Below, piece by piece: positions 35,609 to 45,706 of a DNA stretch of 64,000 nucleotides. Source of the stretch: Leifsonia sp. Root1293 (GTDB lineage: Bacteria > Actinomycetota > Actinomycetes > Actinomycetales > Microbacteriaceae); contig NZ_LMEH01000002.1 in NCBI RefSeq assembly GCF_001425325.1, positions 91,109 through 155,108 on the forward strand, written 5' to 3'. A program made the position numbers and the translations under genes. The notes below the pieces were generated by a model, which saw only the letters and a list, made by a program, of their open reading frames with translations, was not told the origin of the DNA and ran no database searches. Each line of letters starts with the position of its first letter. The stretch's first letter is position 1.

Positions 35609-36910
35609 ATGACCAGCACCGTTGCCGATCCGCAGACCACCCGAGGACAGGTCCTCGCGTGGGGCCTGTGGGACTGGGGATCGGCGGCGTTCAACGCCGT
35701 CGCCACCACCTTCGTCTTCACCGTCTACCTCACCGGACAGGCATTCGGCGAAGAGGCCGCGGTGTCGGCCCAGCTCGGTTGGGCGCTCGGGCTCGCGGGC
35801 ATCGTGGTGCTGCTGATCGCGCCGGTCACCGGGCAGCGCTCGGACACCTCCGGGCGCCGCAAGCTGTGGCTCGCGGTGAACACCGCCGTGGTGGTGGCCT
35901 GTCTGGCGCTGATGTTCCTGGTGCAGCCGAGCCCCGACTACCTGCTGCTCGGGCTCATCCTGCTGGCCGTCGGCACGGTGTTCTTCGAGATCGCCGGCGT
36001 CAACTACAACGCGATGCTCGCCCAGATCTCGACCCCGAAGACGGTGGGCCGTGTCAGTGGGTTCGGGTGGGGCATGGGCTACATCGGCGGCATCGTGCTG
36101 CTGCTCATCGTCTACTTCGGCTTCATCAAGCCCGAGGTGGGGCTGTTCGGCGTCACAGGCGATGACGGCCTGGCCGTGCGCGTCTCGATGGTGATCGCCG
36201 CCCTGTGGTTCGCCGTCTTCGCACTGCCCGTGCTGTTCGCGATTCCCGAACTTCCGGTGACGGATGCCGCCAAGCGCGCCCGGGTCGGCTTCATCCAGTC
36301 GTATGCCGTTCTCGGCAAGGACATCGCCCGCCTGTGGAAGACCAGCCGCCAGACGGTGTACTTCCTGCTGGCGAGCGCCGTCTTCCGCGACGGACTCACC
36401 GGCGTCTTCACCTTCGGCGGCGTGCTGGCGGCGGGCACCTTCGGCTTCTCCCCCGGCGACGTGATCATCTTCGCCATCGCCGCGAACGTCGTGGCCGGCA
36501 TCTCGACGATCAGCGTCGGCTACCTCGACGACAGGCTCGGCGCGAAGCCGGTCATCATCACGGCGCTCGTCGGGCTCGTGATCTCCGGCTCGCTGGTGTT
36601 CCTGCTGCACGACGGCGGCACCGTCGTCTTCTGGATCTTCGGCCTCATGCTCTGCCTGTTCGTTGGCCCGGCGCAGTCGGCCAGCCGCACGTTCCTGTCA
36701 CGCCTCATCCCCGCTGGCCGTGAGGGCGAGGTCTTCGGCCTCTACGCCACGACGGGCCGCGCGGCGACCTTCCTCGCTCCCACAGCGTTCGCCCTGTTCG
36801 TGACCATCGGCGGCGAGCAGTACTGGGGCATCCTGGGCATCGTGCTGGTGCTGCTGGTCGGGCTGCTCCTGCTCATCCCGGTGAAGGCGAAGCAGGACCA
36901 ACTCACCTGA
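35609..36910 (+). CDS. UMF1/Atg22-like MFS transporter
   Basis: The 433-residue protein has about twelve TMs and the marks of the UMF1/Atg22 branch of the MFS: WGLWDWGSAAFNAVATTFVF at the start, GRVSGFGWGMGYIGG in the middle and QSASRTFLSRLIPAGREGEVFGLYA late. Yeast Atg22 exports amino acids from the vacuole; bacterial substrates are unknown. It is followed after 57 bases by the convergent GH3 gene. Confidence 0.85.
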   Translation: MTSTVADPQTTRGQVLAWGLWDWGSAAFNAVATTFVFTVYLTGQAFGEEAAVSAQLGWALGLAGIVVLLIAPVTGQRSDTSGRRKLWLAVNTAVVVACLALMFLVQPSPDYLLLGLILLAVGTVFFEIAGVNYNAMLAQISTPKTVGRVSGFGWGMGYIGGIVLLLIVYFGFIKPEVGLFGVTGDDGLAVRVSMVIAALWFAVFALPVLFAIPELPVTDAAKRARVGFIQSYAVLGKDIARLWKTSRQTVYFLLASAVFRDGLTGVFTFGGVLAAGTFGFSPGDVIIFAIAANVVAGISTISVGYLDDRLGAKPVIITALVGLVISGSLVFLLHDGGTVVFWIFGLMLCLFVGPAQSASRTFLSRLIPAGREGEVFGLYATTGRAATFLAPTAFALFVTIGGEQYWGILGIVLVLLVGLLLLIPVKAKQDQLT

Positions 36911-36967
36911 GTTCGACGAAGAAGCCGGACGGATGCCGGTCCCAGTCTGAGCCGGGCGGCCAGCTCG

Positions 36968-39241
36968 TCAGTCCTCGTCCCAGACGGTGAACCGTGCGGC
37001 TAACAGCGCCTCGTCGACGGAGGATGGTCCGACCAGCAGATCGAAATCTCCCTGCTCGACGAGGCGGTGTCCGGCGGAGTCGACGATGGTGCACTCGGCG
37101 ACCGGCAGTTCGATCCGCACACGGGTCGAGTCGCCCGGGGCGAGGTGGACCTTGCTGTAGCCCTTCAGCTCCTTGTCGGTCCAGCTGACGCTCGTGACGC
37201 AGTCGCGCACGTACACCTGCACGGTCTCCAGCACCGAGCGTTCGCCGGTGTTCGTCACCGTCACCTCCGCGACGATGGTGTCGCCCCTACTGAGCACGGG
37301 ATCTGCCAGGCGCAGGTCGGCGTACTCCACGGTGGTGTACGAGAGGCCCTCACCGAACGCCCACGCGGGCGCCATGGTGAGGTCCGCATACCGGTCACCG
37401 TGCTGACCACGGATCTGGTTGTAGTACGTCGGCTGCTGACCGGCATGCCGTGCGAACGAGATCGGCAGCCGCCCTGACGGCTCGACCCGGCCGGCGACGA
37501 TCTCGGCGATCGCCTGACCGCCGAGCATGCCCGGATTCGCCGCCCAGATCACGGCGGCGGCCTGGGCCACCGAGGGCGGCAGGACGAGCGGCTTCGACGC
37601 CAGCAGCACCACGACGACGGGCCTGCCGGTCGCGATCATGGCCTCGAGCAGCGCGATCTGCCCGCCGATCAGCTCGAGGGTCGCCGTGGAGCGACCCTCG
37701 CCCACGAGCTCGATGCGGTCGCCGACGACGGCAACCACGACATCGGAGTTCTCCGCGGCCGTGATGGCCTCGTCGAGGAGCTCCTGGTCGGGGGCACACG
37801 GCACGACGATCTGCGGCCGCGGCTGTCCGTCCGGAAACAGGGATCCCTGCGGGTCGTTCTCGAGCGTGAGGATGTCGGCTCCGCGTGCGTGACGGACGGT
37901 CCAGCCGTCGATCTGATGGAATCCATCGAGCACGGTCGTGATCATCTCGCGCGGCTGACCGTCCAGCCAGCCAGCCTGGCCGGATCCACCGGCCCAGTCG
38001 CCGAGCTGGGTCTGCGCATCGTCGGCGAGCGGGCCCACCACAGCCACGCGCACGGGATCTGCAGCCCGTAGCGGCAGGATTCCGTCGTTCTCGAGCAAGA
38101 CGATCGAGCGGCGTGCCACCTCGAGGTTCAGCTCCGCGTGCTCGGCGCTGCCGACCACGTCGTCGAGGCCGTCGATGGGAAGGCGCGGGTTCTCGAAGAG
38201 TCCGAGGTCGAACTTGAGGGTCAGGATTCGCGCCGCGGCTTCATCGAAGGCATCCTCGGCGAGGAGGCCACGCGCGACCGCGTCCAATGCCCCTTCGAAG
38301 AACTTCGGCGTGGCCATCACCATGTCGTTGCCCGCCTTGACAGCAGCGGCGGCGGCGTGGGCGTAGTCCTCGTGGAGCTTCTGCTCCCAGACCATGCGGC
38401 CGACGTTGTCCCAGTCTGTGACGAGGGTTCCGGTGTATCCCCACTCGCCACGGAGCACGTCGTTCAACAGCCAGTCGTTGACCGTGATGGGCACGCCGTC
38501 CATGCTCTGGTAGCCGAGCATGAAGCTGCGGCATCCCTCGCGGGCGACCCGCTCGAACGCGGGGAGGAACCAGCTGCGCAGCTTGCGCTGCGAGATGTCG
38601 GCTTCGCTCGCATCCCGCCCGCCCTGCGTCTCCGAGTACCCGGCGAAGTGCTTGGCCGTCGCGAGGATCGCGGTCGGATCATCCAGCCCATCGCCCTGGT
38701 AGCCGCGCACCATGGCGCTTGCGAGCTCGCCGATGAGGAACGGATCCTCACCGAAGGTCTCATTGATGCGACCCCAGCGCAGGTCCCGGGCTATGCACAG
38801 CACCGGTGAGAACGTCCAGTGCACGCCGGTGACGGCGACCTCCTCCGCGGTCGCTCGCGCGACCCGCTCCATGAGGTCCGCGTCCCACGCTGCGGCCATG
38901 CCGAGCTGCGTCGGATAGATCGTCGCGCCGGGCCAGAACGAGTGCCCGTGGATGCAGTCCTCGGCGACGAGCAGAGGGATGCGCAGGCGGGTTCCGGCGG
39001 AGAGCCGGTTCGCCTCGAGGATCCGTTCCGGAGAGGTGTGCAGGATCGAACCGGCACGGCGATGCACGACGATGTCATCCAGGTCGTCGCGCGCGTCGAG
39101 CTGGAGCATCTGCCCGACCTTCTCCTCGACGGTCATGCGCCCGAGGAGGTCGGAGACGCGCTCCGCGGTGGTCAGGGATGGATCCTGATAGGGGAGGACC
39201 TTCTGCGCGTGCTCGATGCTCACGGTCTGGGTCGAGGTCAT
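36968..39241 (-). CDS. GH3 beta-glucosidase
   Basis: The 757-residue GH3 enzyme has the N-terminal barrel with the nucleophile Asp276 in LVTDWDNVG and substrate-side KHFAGYSE, a C-terminal alpha/beta sandwich (ending near GRLPISFARHAGQ) and a fibronectin-III-like tail (VEVTVTNTGERSVLETVQVYV-like). There is no signal peptide, so it acts in the cytosol and hydrolyses beta-linked oligosaccharides after import. Its ATG overlaps the permease stop (ATGA), the last step of the five-gene ABC operon upstream. That coupling is the main hint that the importer carries beta-glucosides. Confidence 0.9.
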   Translation of the reverse strand: MTSTQTVSIEHAQKVLPYQDPSLTTAERVSDLLGRMTVEEKVGQMLQLDARDDLDDIVVHRRAGSILHTSPERILEANRLSAGTRLRIPLLVAEDCIHGHSFWPGATIYPTQLGMAAAWDADLMERVARATAEEVAVTGVHWTFSPVLCIARDLRWGRINETFGEDPFLIGELASAMVRGYQGDGLDDPTAILATAKHFAGYSETQGGRDASEADISQRKLRSWFLPAFERVAREGCRSFMLGYQSMDGVPITVNDWLLNDVLRGEWGYTGTLVTDWDNVGRMVWEQKLHEDYAHAAAAAVKAGNDMVMATPKFFEGALDAVARGLLAEDAFDEAAARILTLKFDLGLFENPRLPIDGLDDVVGSAEHAELNLEVARRSIVLLENDGILPLRAADPVRVAVVGPLADDAQTQLGDWAGGSGQAGWLDGQPREMITTVLDGFHQIDGWTVRHARGADILTLENDPQGSLFPDGQPRPQIVVPCAPDQELLDEAITAAENSDVVVAVVGDRIELVGEGRSTATLELIGGQIALLEAMIATGRPVVVVLLASKPLVLPPSVAQAAAVIWAANPGMLGGQAIAEIVAGRVEPSGRLPISFARHAGQQPTYYNQIRGQHGDRYADLTMAPAWAFGEGLSYTTVEYADLRLADPVLSRGDTIVAEVTVTNTGERSVLETVQVYVRDCVTSVSWTDKELKGYSKVHLAPGDSTRVRIELPVAECTIVDSAGHRLVEQGDFDLLVGPSSVDEALLAARFTVWDED

Positions 39242-40323
39242 GCGCTGGATCCTCCCGCCGCGGGTCGGCCGGAGTCGCCACTCGGGACGACGACGTCCGT
39301 GCGCACCTGGGTGACGGCGGCGTTCACGTCCATGCCCTTCTTCTTCATGGCGCGAGCGCGCTCGCCGGCCGAGCGGAGCCGGGGGTTCACGTACTCGTCG
39401 ATGCCGAAGTTGATCAGCGAGAGCGCAACACCCAGAAGCGCGATGCACAGTCCGGCAGGCACGTACCACCACCAGTAGTCCGGGAAGGCGTTGTTCTGCT
39501 GCGCCCAGAACAGGATGGTTCCCCAGTTCAGGTTCGACACCGGGATGACGCCGATGAACGCGAGGGTGGTGAGGCCGAGAACCGCGGCCGTCATCGTACC
39601 GACGAAACTCGATGCGATGATCGCCAACAGGTTGGGCAGCATCTCGACCAGGATGATGCGGTGCAGCGGTTCGCCGTTGGCGCGCGCGGCCTGGATGAAG
39701 TCGCGGTTGCGCAGCGACATCGTCTGGGCGCGCAGGACTCGTGCACCCCAAGCCCATCCAGTCAGTCCCAGCACGGCAGCGATGAGCCAGAGGGGAGGGT
39801 CCTGGAACTGCGAGGCGATGATGATCATCAGCGGCAGCGCGGGCAGAACGAGGAACACGTTCGACAGCGCCGAGAGTGATTCACTCTTCCAGCCGCGCAG
39901 GTAGCCGGCCGTCACGCCGACCACGATCGCCATGACAGTGGCCATGATCGTCGCGAGGAACCCGACCACGAGCACGCCCCGGGTTCCGTAGACGAGCTGG
40001 CTGAAGATGTCCTCGCCGATGTGAGTCGTTCCGAGCAGATGATCGAGCGACGGCGGCTGGAGGGTCTCCTCCAGGTTCTGCGTCGTCGGGTCGTACGGCG
40101 CGATCCACGGCGCGAAGATGGCCACGAGCACGAAGACTCCGAGGATGATGAGTCCGGCCGTCGACTTCGGATTGCGGAACATCGCCAGGGATGTCTTCAG
40201 CTGACTCCGGAACGTCTTCTTCCTGACGGTCGGCAGGGTGGCCGTGAGAACGCTCGCGGTCTCCGGTGCGCCGGCGCCGGCAGGGCGAACCAGCGTCGAC
40301 GACTTCTCTTCAGGTGCATTCAT
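39238..40323 (-). CDS. Peptide/oligosaccharide-type ABC permease (DppC-like)
   Basis: The 361-residue permease has an N-terminal extension, one TM (TAGLIILGVFVLVAIFAPWIAPY) and five more TMs with the ABC inner-membrane coupling motif EPLHRIILVEMLPNLLAII. The order of domains matches DppC/OppC. It begins 2 bases after the dppB-like gene and overlaps the GH3 gene. Confidence 0.88.
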   Translation of the reverse strand: MNAPEEKSSTLVRPAGAGAPETASVLTATLPTVRKKTFRSQLKTSLAMFRNPKSTAGLIILGVFVLVAIFAPWIAPYDPTTQNLEETLQPPSLDHLLGTTHIGEDIFSQLVYGTRGVLVVGFLATIMATVMAIVVGVTAGYLRGWKSESLSALSNVFLVLPALPLMIIIASQFQDPPLWLIAAVLGLTGWAWGARVLRAQTMSLRNRDFIQAARANGEPLHRIILVEMLPNLLAIIASSFVGTMTAAVLGLTTLAFIGVIPVSNLNWGTILFWAQQNNAFPDYWWWYVPAGLCIALLGVALSLINFGIDEYVNPRLRSAGERARAMKKKGMDVNAAVTQVRTDVVVPSGDSGRPAAGGSSA

Positions 40324-40325
40324 GT

Positions 40326-41483
40326 TCAGGCTTCCGTCTCGCGTACGCGGGGGTCGAGGATGGCGTACGCGATGTCCGCCAGGATGTTGGCGGCCAGTAC
40401 GGCCAGGACCAGCACGAGGAAGATCCCCTGCATCAGGGCGTAGTCCTTCGCGTTGGTCGCGTTGAGCAACAGCAGTCCGATGCCGGGGTACGAGAACACC
40501 ATCTCCATCACGAGCGTGCCTCCCACGATGAACCCGAGGGCGAGGGCGAAGCTCTGGATCTGCGGCAGGACGGCGTTGCGCGCCGCGTAACGCCAGAGCA
40601 CGCGCTTGTCCGGCATCCCCTTGGCCTGCGCCACTGTGACGTAGTCCTCATCGAGGACCGTGAGCATCATGTTGCGCATCCCGAGCACCCAGCCGCCGAC
40701 CGACGCGATCACGATGGTGAGCGCTGGGAGTGCTGCGTGGGCGACCACGTCGCCGATGAACTCGATGTTCCACCCCGGTGTCACGCCGAGCTCGTACGCG
40801 TGCCCGGCCGGGAACCAGCCGAGGAGGGACGCGAAGACCGCGATGAAGATCAGTCCGAGCCAGAAGTAGGGCACAGTGCCCAGAAAGGTCGTGACCGGGA
40901 CGAGCAGGTCGAGTCGCCCGCCGCGCCGCCAGCCGACGATGGCCCCGAGGACGGTGCCGACGACGAACGAGATGATGGTCGCGAACCCGACGAGACAGAG
41001 CGTCCAAGGCAGGGCCGCCCCGATCACGTCGGCCACCGGCGCCATGCCGCTCGAGATCGAGACGCCCAGGTCGCCGTGCAACAGCATGTTCCAGTAGTGC
41101 AGGTACTGCTCCCACAGCGACGACGAGTTGTCGAGGCCGAACTGGATCCGCAGCGCCTTCTCCGCCTCAGGCTGCAGCAGACCTCGGCTCTGCGCCATGT
41201 AGGCCTGCACCGCATCGCCCTTCATCATCCGCGGGATGAAGAAGTTGATGGTGATGGCCGCCCACGCGGTGAAGGCGTAGAACAGCACGCGGCCGCCGAG
41301 GAATCGCCACGGCAGGCGACGTCCGGCGCGCTCCGCCTTGGTCGCGGTCGTGCCGACGAGCGTGGGATCGACCGGCAACGTCTCTGCCGGCGGCTGGTCG
41401 ACCGGCAACGTGACGAGCGATTGGCCGTCCGTGGATGCCGCCGTCTCGGGATCGTGGTGGCCGGTTGACAGGTCGGCGCTCAT
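40326..41483 (-). CDS. Peptide/oligosaccharide-type ABC permease (DppB-like)
   Basis: The 385-residue permease has a Pro-rich N-terminus (VTLPVDQPPAETLPVDPT), TM1 (YAFTAWAAITINFFIP), a typical DppB extracytoplasmic region (IQFGLDNSSSLWEQYLHYW) and the coupling motif DYVTVAQAKGMPDKRVLWRYAARNAVLP. ATG 41483 overlaps the stop of the ATPase gene (ATGA). The long open frame to 42410 is a chance extension over the ATPase gene. Confidence 0.88.
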   Translation of the reverse strand: MSADLSTGHHDPETAASTDGQSLVTLPVDQPPAETLPVDPTLVGTTATKAERAGRRLPWRFLGGRVLFYAFTAWAAITINFFIPRMMKGDAVQAYMAQSRGLLQPEAEKALRIQFGLDNSSSLWEQYLHYWNMLLHGDLGVSISSGMAPVADVIGAALPWTLCLVGFATIISFVVGTVLGAIVGWRRGGRLDLLVPVTTFLGTVPYFWLGLIFIAVFASLLGWFPAGHAYELGVTPGWNIEFIGDVVAHAALPALTIVIASVGGWVLGMRNMMLTVLDEDYVTVAQAKGMPDKRVLWRYAARNAVLPQIQSFALALGFIVGGTLVMEMVFSYPGIGLLLLNATNAKDYALMQGIFLVLVLAVLAANILADIAYAILDPRVRETEA

Positions 41484-42288
41484 CGCGCACCTCCGAGAGT
41501 CTGTACCGACCGGTTGCGGAAGAATTCCTCCGGATCGGGTGAAGCCGCACGCAGTTCCTGCGTGTAAGGGTCCTGCGGACGAAGGATGACGTCGTCGGCC
41601 GTTCCGCGCTCGACGACCTTGCCCTGATTGAGCACCATGATCTCGTCGCTGAAGTGGCGGGCCGTGGCGAGGTCGTGAGTGATGTAGAGCACTCCGAGCC
41701 CCTCCTCGCGCTGGAGGTCGGCGAGCAGGTTCAGCACTCCGAGTCGAATCGACACGTCGAGCATCGAGACCGGTTCGTCGGCCACCAGCAGTGCGGGACG
41801 GGATGCCAGTGCGCGCGCGATGGCCACGCGCTGCCGCTGGCCGCCTGACAGTTCGTGCGGGCGGCGCTCCATCACCGAATCCGGATCCAGACGCACGCGC
41901 AGCAGCAGGCGGCGCACCTCGTCGTCGATCTCCTGGCGGGGCACCACCTTGTCCAGTCGCAACGGCCGCTCGATGTGGTGGCGGATGGAGTGCGAGGGAT
42001 TCAGGGACGCGAAGGGATCCTGGAACACCATCCGAAGCTGCTGGCGGTACCTTCGCAGGCCAGCGCCGCTGCGGGGGATAGGGGCGCCGTCGAGCAGGAC
42101 CTCGCCGCGAGTGGGAGTCTCCAGCTGCGTGAGGATCTTCGCGATCGTGGACTTGCCGCTGCCTGACTGGCCGACGAGGCCGATCGTCTGGTGCGAGCGC
42201 AGAGTGAAGCTCACGTCGTCGAGGGCCTTGAGTTGGCCGGAACCGCGGACGTTGTAGATCTTCGTGACGTTCTTGAACTCGAGAGTGG

Positions 42289-42292
<4 letters not shown>
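41480..42292 (-). CDS. ABC ATPase (DppF/OppF-like)
   Basis: The 270-residue ATPase has Walker A GQSGSGKSTIAK, signature LSGGQRQRVAIARAL, Walker B LLVADEPVSMLD and switch His in YITHDLA. The QDPFASLNPSHSIRHHI Q-loop is that of the OppF/DppF group. It pairs with the preceding ATPase to power the importer; ATGA overlaps join it on both sides. Confidence 0.9.
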
Positions 42293-43113
<821 letters not shown>

Positions 43114-43149
43114 GGGAGGAACACTTTCTTCGCTCACAGCACGCGTGGT

Positions 43150-43185
43150 CTGGGGTGGGTGGGGAAGATCCCCCACCCACCCCAG
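43150..43185. terminator. Perfect 15-bp hairpin between binding protein and ATPase genes
   Basis: CTGGGGTGGGTGGGG, loop AAGATC, CCCCACCCACCCCAG. It stands 14 bases after the binding-protein stop. Within an operon such stems protect the upstream mRNA or end most transcripts, giving more binding protein than transporter. Confidence 0.75.
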
Positions 43186-43198
43186 ATGCACTGGATGG

Positions 43199-44875
43199 TT
43201 ACTTGACGGGCTTCAGGCTCATCAGGACCTGGACCGCCGACGGCTGCGTCGGGTCGGCTGTCGCGTACTGGTTGTCCTCGCTGGGCCAACCGGTGAACGA
43301 GCGGGTGTTGTACTCGCCCAACGTCGGGTGGGTACCGATCGGGATGGCGGGCACGTCTTCGACGAAGATCTTCTGGAGCTTGTTGAGCGCATCCGTGCGG
43401 GTCGCGTCATCCGATGCGCTGGCGTACTGCTGGAGCAGCTTCGTCGCCTCCGGGTTGTCGTATCGTCCGAAGTTGTCGGCAACCTGGCCGCCCGACTCCT
43501 GCTCGAGGTATGCGCCGTTCATCGTGTCGTCGTAGATGTGCCACGGGTTCGAGCCGGAGCCCGTCCAGTGGAGTGCGGCGTCGAAGTTGCCGGAGGCGAT
43601 GTTCCCGAACCACGTGTTGGCGTCGGGAGTAGCGACCTTGGCGTCGGCACCGAGGGCGGTCTTGACCTGCGACGCGACCAGCTGGATGCCGGTGACGTAG
43701 TCGTTCCAACCCTGCGGATCCTGCAGCGTGAAGGACACCTTCGCGCCGGATGGATCGACCAATGCGTCGCCATCCCAGGTGTAGCCGGCGTCGGTGAGAA
43801 CCTTCTTCGCACCGTCGACGTCGATCGAGAAGGTCTCGTCCTGGTACTCGGGAGCGATGTACTGGTCGCCAGTCGGCTGGGGGATGCCCGTGACGTTCGT
43901 CAGTTCGGGGCCGGCGTTGCTGCGGGCCTTCTCGGCGTGGGCCTTGCGGTCGATGACCATGTTCACGGCCTTGCGGAATGCCACGTCGTCGAACGGGGCC
44001 TTCGTCGTGTTGACCAGGATCATGTCCGGGCTGAGGATGTTGGCACCCCAGAAGACGTTGTGCTCAGGGTCCTTGTCGACGTAGTTCGTCTGGTAGTCCG
44101 TGATGAAGATCTGCGCCCAGTCCGTCTCGCCGCTCTGCAGCGCGCGAAGCAGGCCGGTGTTGTCGTTGTACTCGAGGTACTTGAGCGTTGCGACAGGAAC
44201 CGCGCCGCCCCAGTAGTCGGTGCGGGCCTTCAGCACGACGCCCTGCGACGAGAAGCTGTCGACCGTGTACGGGCCGGTGCCGACCGCGTCCTTGACCGGG
44301 TCCTTCGAGGGGTCCTTGATGTCCTTCCACAGGTGCTCGGGCACGATGGTGGTCTGCAGGACATCGCCCTGCTTGACGAACTTCGACTCGCTGAAGGTCA
44401 TGACGACGTTCTCGCCGTCCTTCTTGATGTCGTCGAGCTTCAGACCCGCGAGGTCGAGAGCAGGGGTGTTCTTGATCATGGTGAAGGTGAAGATGATGTC
44501 GTCAGCCGTGAACGGCTTTCCGTCGTTCCACTTGACGTCCGCACGCGGAGTGACGGTCAGCTGGGTGTAGTCACTGTTCCACTCCACCTTCGATGCCAAC
44601 CAGGGGGTCGTCTCGTTCTTGCCGACGGGGTTCACGATGGCGAGCGGTTCGTAGATCATCCGGTCGTATCCGAGGGACATGCCCGAGCCGGTGGTGATGA
44701 ACGGGTTGTTGATCTGCGTGGCGAGGACGGCGGAGCCGTCAGGCTTCGCGATCGTGAGCGAGCCCGAGCTGGCGGTCTTGTCGTCACCGGATGACGGTGC
44801 AGAGCATCCGGTGAGTGCGAGCGCGCTGAGCGCGAGGACTGCGCCCCCCACGATCAGGTGATTCTTGAGCCTCAT
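43199..44875 (-). CDS. Family 5 solute-binding lipoprotein of the ABC importer
   Basis: The 558-residue lipoprotein has a signal peptide with lipobox LTGC and the family 5 (DppA/OppA-like) fold: VKWNDGKPFTADDIIFTF, VGTGPYTVDSFS, FRKAVNMVIDRKAHAEKA. Family members bind peptides but also, in several actinobacteria and thermophiles, cello- and other oligosaccharides. The GH3 gene in the operon favours a beta-glucoside. GGAG precedes ATG 44875. A perfect 20-bp palindrome is 15 bases upstream. Confidence 0.88.
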   Translation of the reverse strand: MRLKNHLIVGGAVLALSALALTGCSAPSSGDDKTASSGSLTIAKPDGSAVLATQINNPFITTGSGMSLGYDRMIYEPLAIVNPVGKNETTPWLASKVEWNSDYTQLTVTPRADVKWNDGKPFTADDIIFTFTMIKNTPALDLAGLKLDDIKKDGENVVMTFSESKFVKQGDVLQTTIVPEHLWKDIKDPSKDPVKDAVGTGPYTVDSFSSQGVVLKARTDYWGGAVPVATLKYLEYNDNTGLLRALQSGETDWAQIFITDYQTNYVDKDPEHNVFWGANILSPDMILVNTTKAPFDDVAFRKAVNMVIDRKAHAEKARSNAGPELTNVTGIPQPTGDQYIAPEYQDETFSIDVDGAKKVLTDAGYTWDGDALVDPSGAKVSFTLQDPQGWNDYVTGIQLVASQVKTALGADAKVATPDANTWFGNIASGNFDAALHWTGSGSNPWHIYDDTMNGAYLEQESGGQVADNFGRYDNPEATKLLQQYASASDDATRTDALNKLQKIFVEDVPAIPIGTHPTLGEYNTRSFTGWPSEDNQYATADPTQPSAVQVLMSLKPVK

Positions 44876-44889
44876 TGCTTCTCCTTCGT

Positions 44890-44909
44890 GGGACACATCG
44901 ATGTGTCCC
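44890..44909. promoter_or_regulatory. Perfect 20-bp palindrome in the leader of the ABC operon
   Basis: GGGACACATCGATGTGTCCC is self-complementary over all 20 bases with a central CG, the layout of LacI-family operators. It ends 15 bases before the binding-protein gene, next to its ribosome site. It could bind a sugar-responsive repressor or fold in the mRNA. Confidence 0.65.
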
Positions 44910-44940
44910 TCTGTGCGGGGTGGACCGATCGACCGGTCAT

Positions 44941-44962
44941 TTACTTACTTGCTAGTAAGTAA
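44941..44962. promoter_or_regulatory. 22-bp TetR-type operator between the ABC operon and the TetR gene
   Basis: TTACTTACT-tgct-AGTAAGTAA: nine-base arms around a four-base centre. It is in an AT-rich patch with a TAGTAT box at 44983, at the place where both divergent promoters should lie. The divergent TetR protein is the natural candidate to bind it. Confidence 0.75.
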
Positions 44963-45021
44963 GTTGAACAGAGAGTACTGGATAGTATTTCACTTACACA
45001 AGCAGAGGCCGACGGAGTGTC

Positions 45022-45666
45022 ATGAGTACCGCGAACACAAGCAATGCGCGTCCTGAGACGGAGCGCAGACGCACCGAGATCCTCCGCGCCGCGCTCGACA
45101 TCTTCGGCGCAAAAGGATCGACGAACGGAACCCTCGCCGATATCGCCGACGAGGTCGGGATGACCCACGCAGGCGTGCTGCACCACTTCGGATCGAAGCA
45201 GCGTCTCCTGCTGGAGGTGCTCGAATACCGCGATCGGGACGACGTCGCCGCCCTGGCGGAGCGCCACATTCCCGGGGGCCCAGCGCTGTTCCTCCACCTC
45301 GTCGGCACTGCACTGCGGAACTCGCTGCGCCCGGGCATCGTTCAGGCCTACACGGTGCTCTCCGCCGAGTCGGTCACCGACGGTCACGCCGCCCGCGAGT
45401 ACTTCGAGAAGCGCTATCGCGTGCTCCGCAACGACGTCGACGGGGCATTCCGCGAGTTGTGCGCCCAGGAGAACGTGCGCGACTCCGTCAGGATCGATCA
45501 GGCGTCGGCATCGATCCTCGCGGTGATGGACGGCCTGCAACTGCAGTGGCTGCTCGATCCCTCCGCCGTCGATCTCGCCGACGTGAGCGAATTCGCCATC
45601 GAGGCGATCGTCAACGCCGTCGTGCATCCGGGTCCGCCGCTGTCCTCATACGTCCGCGACGCCTGA
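45022..45666 (+). CDS. TetR family regulator, probable regulator of the ABC/GH3 operon
   Basis: The 214-residue regulator has a TetR helix-turn-helix (ALDIFGAKGSTNGTLADIADEVGMTHAGVLHHFGSK is the region; only its order matters) and a C-terminal ligand domain with YTVLSAESVTDGHAA, as in the TetR_C_6-like group. It is divergent from the importer operon, with a strong dyad at 44941-44962 between them. The ligand may be a sugar. LacI proteins are the usual regulators of such operons, so a TetR here is noteworthy. Confidence 0.87.
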   Translation: MSTANTSNARPETERRRTEILRAALDIFGAKGSTNGTLADIADEVGMTHAGVLHHFGSKQRLLLEVLEYRDRDDVAALAERHIPGGPALFLHLVGTALRNSLRPGIVQAYTVLSAESVTDGHAAREYFEKRYRVLRNDVDGAFRELCAQENVRDSVRIDQASASILAVMDGLQLQWLLDPSAVDLADVSEFAIEAIVNAVVHPGPPLSSYVRDA

Positions 45667-45706
45667 CCCTACCGGCGCGCGCGAACGCATCATCCCGTGA
45701 GCGGCG

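Noticed and set aside
34616-36610. 664-codon open frame on the minus strand
   Set aside because: Antisense to the RIO kinase and UMF1 transporter genes, both of which have clear motifs.
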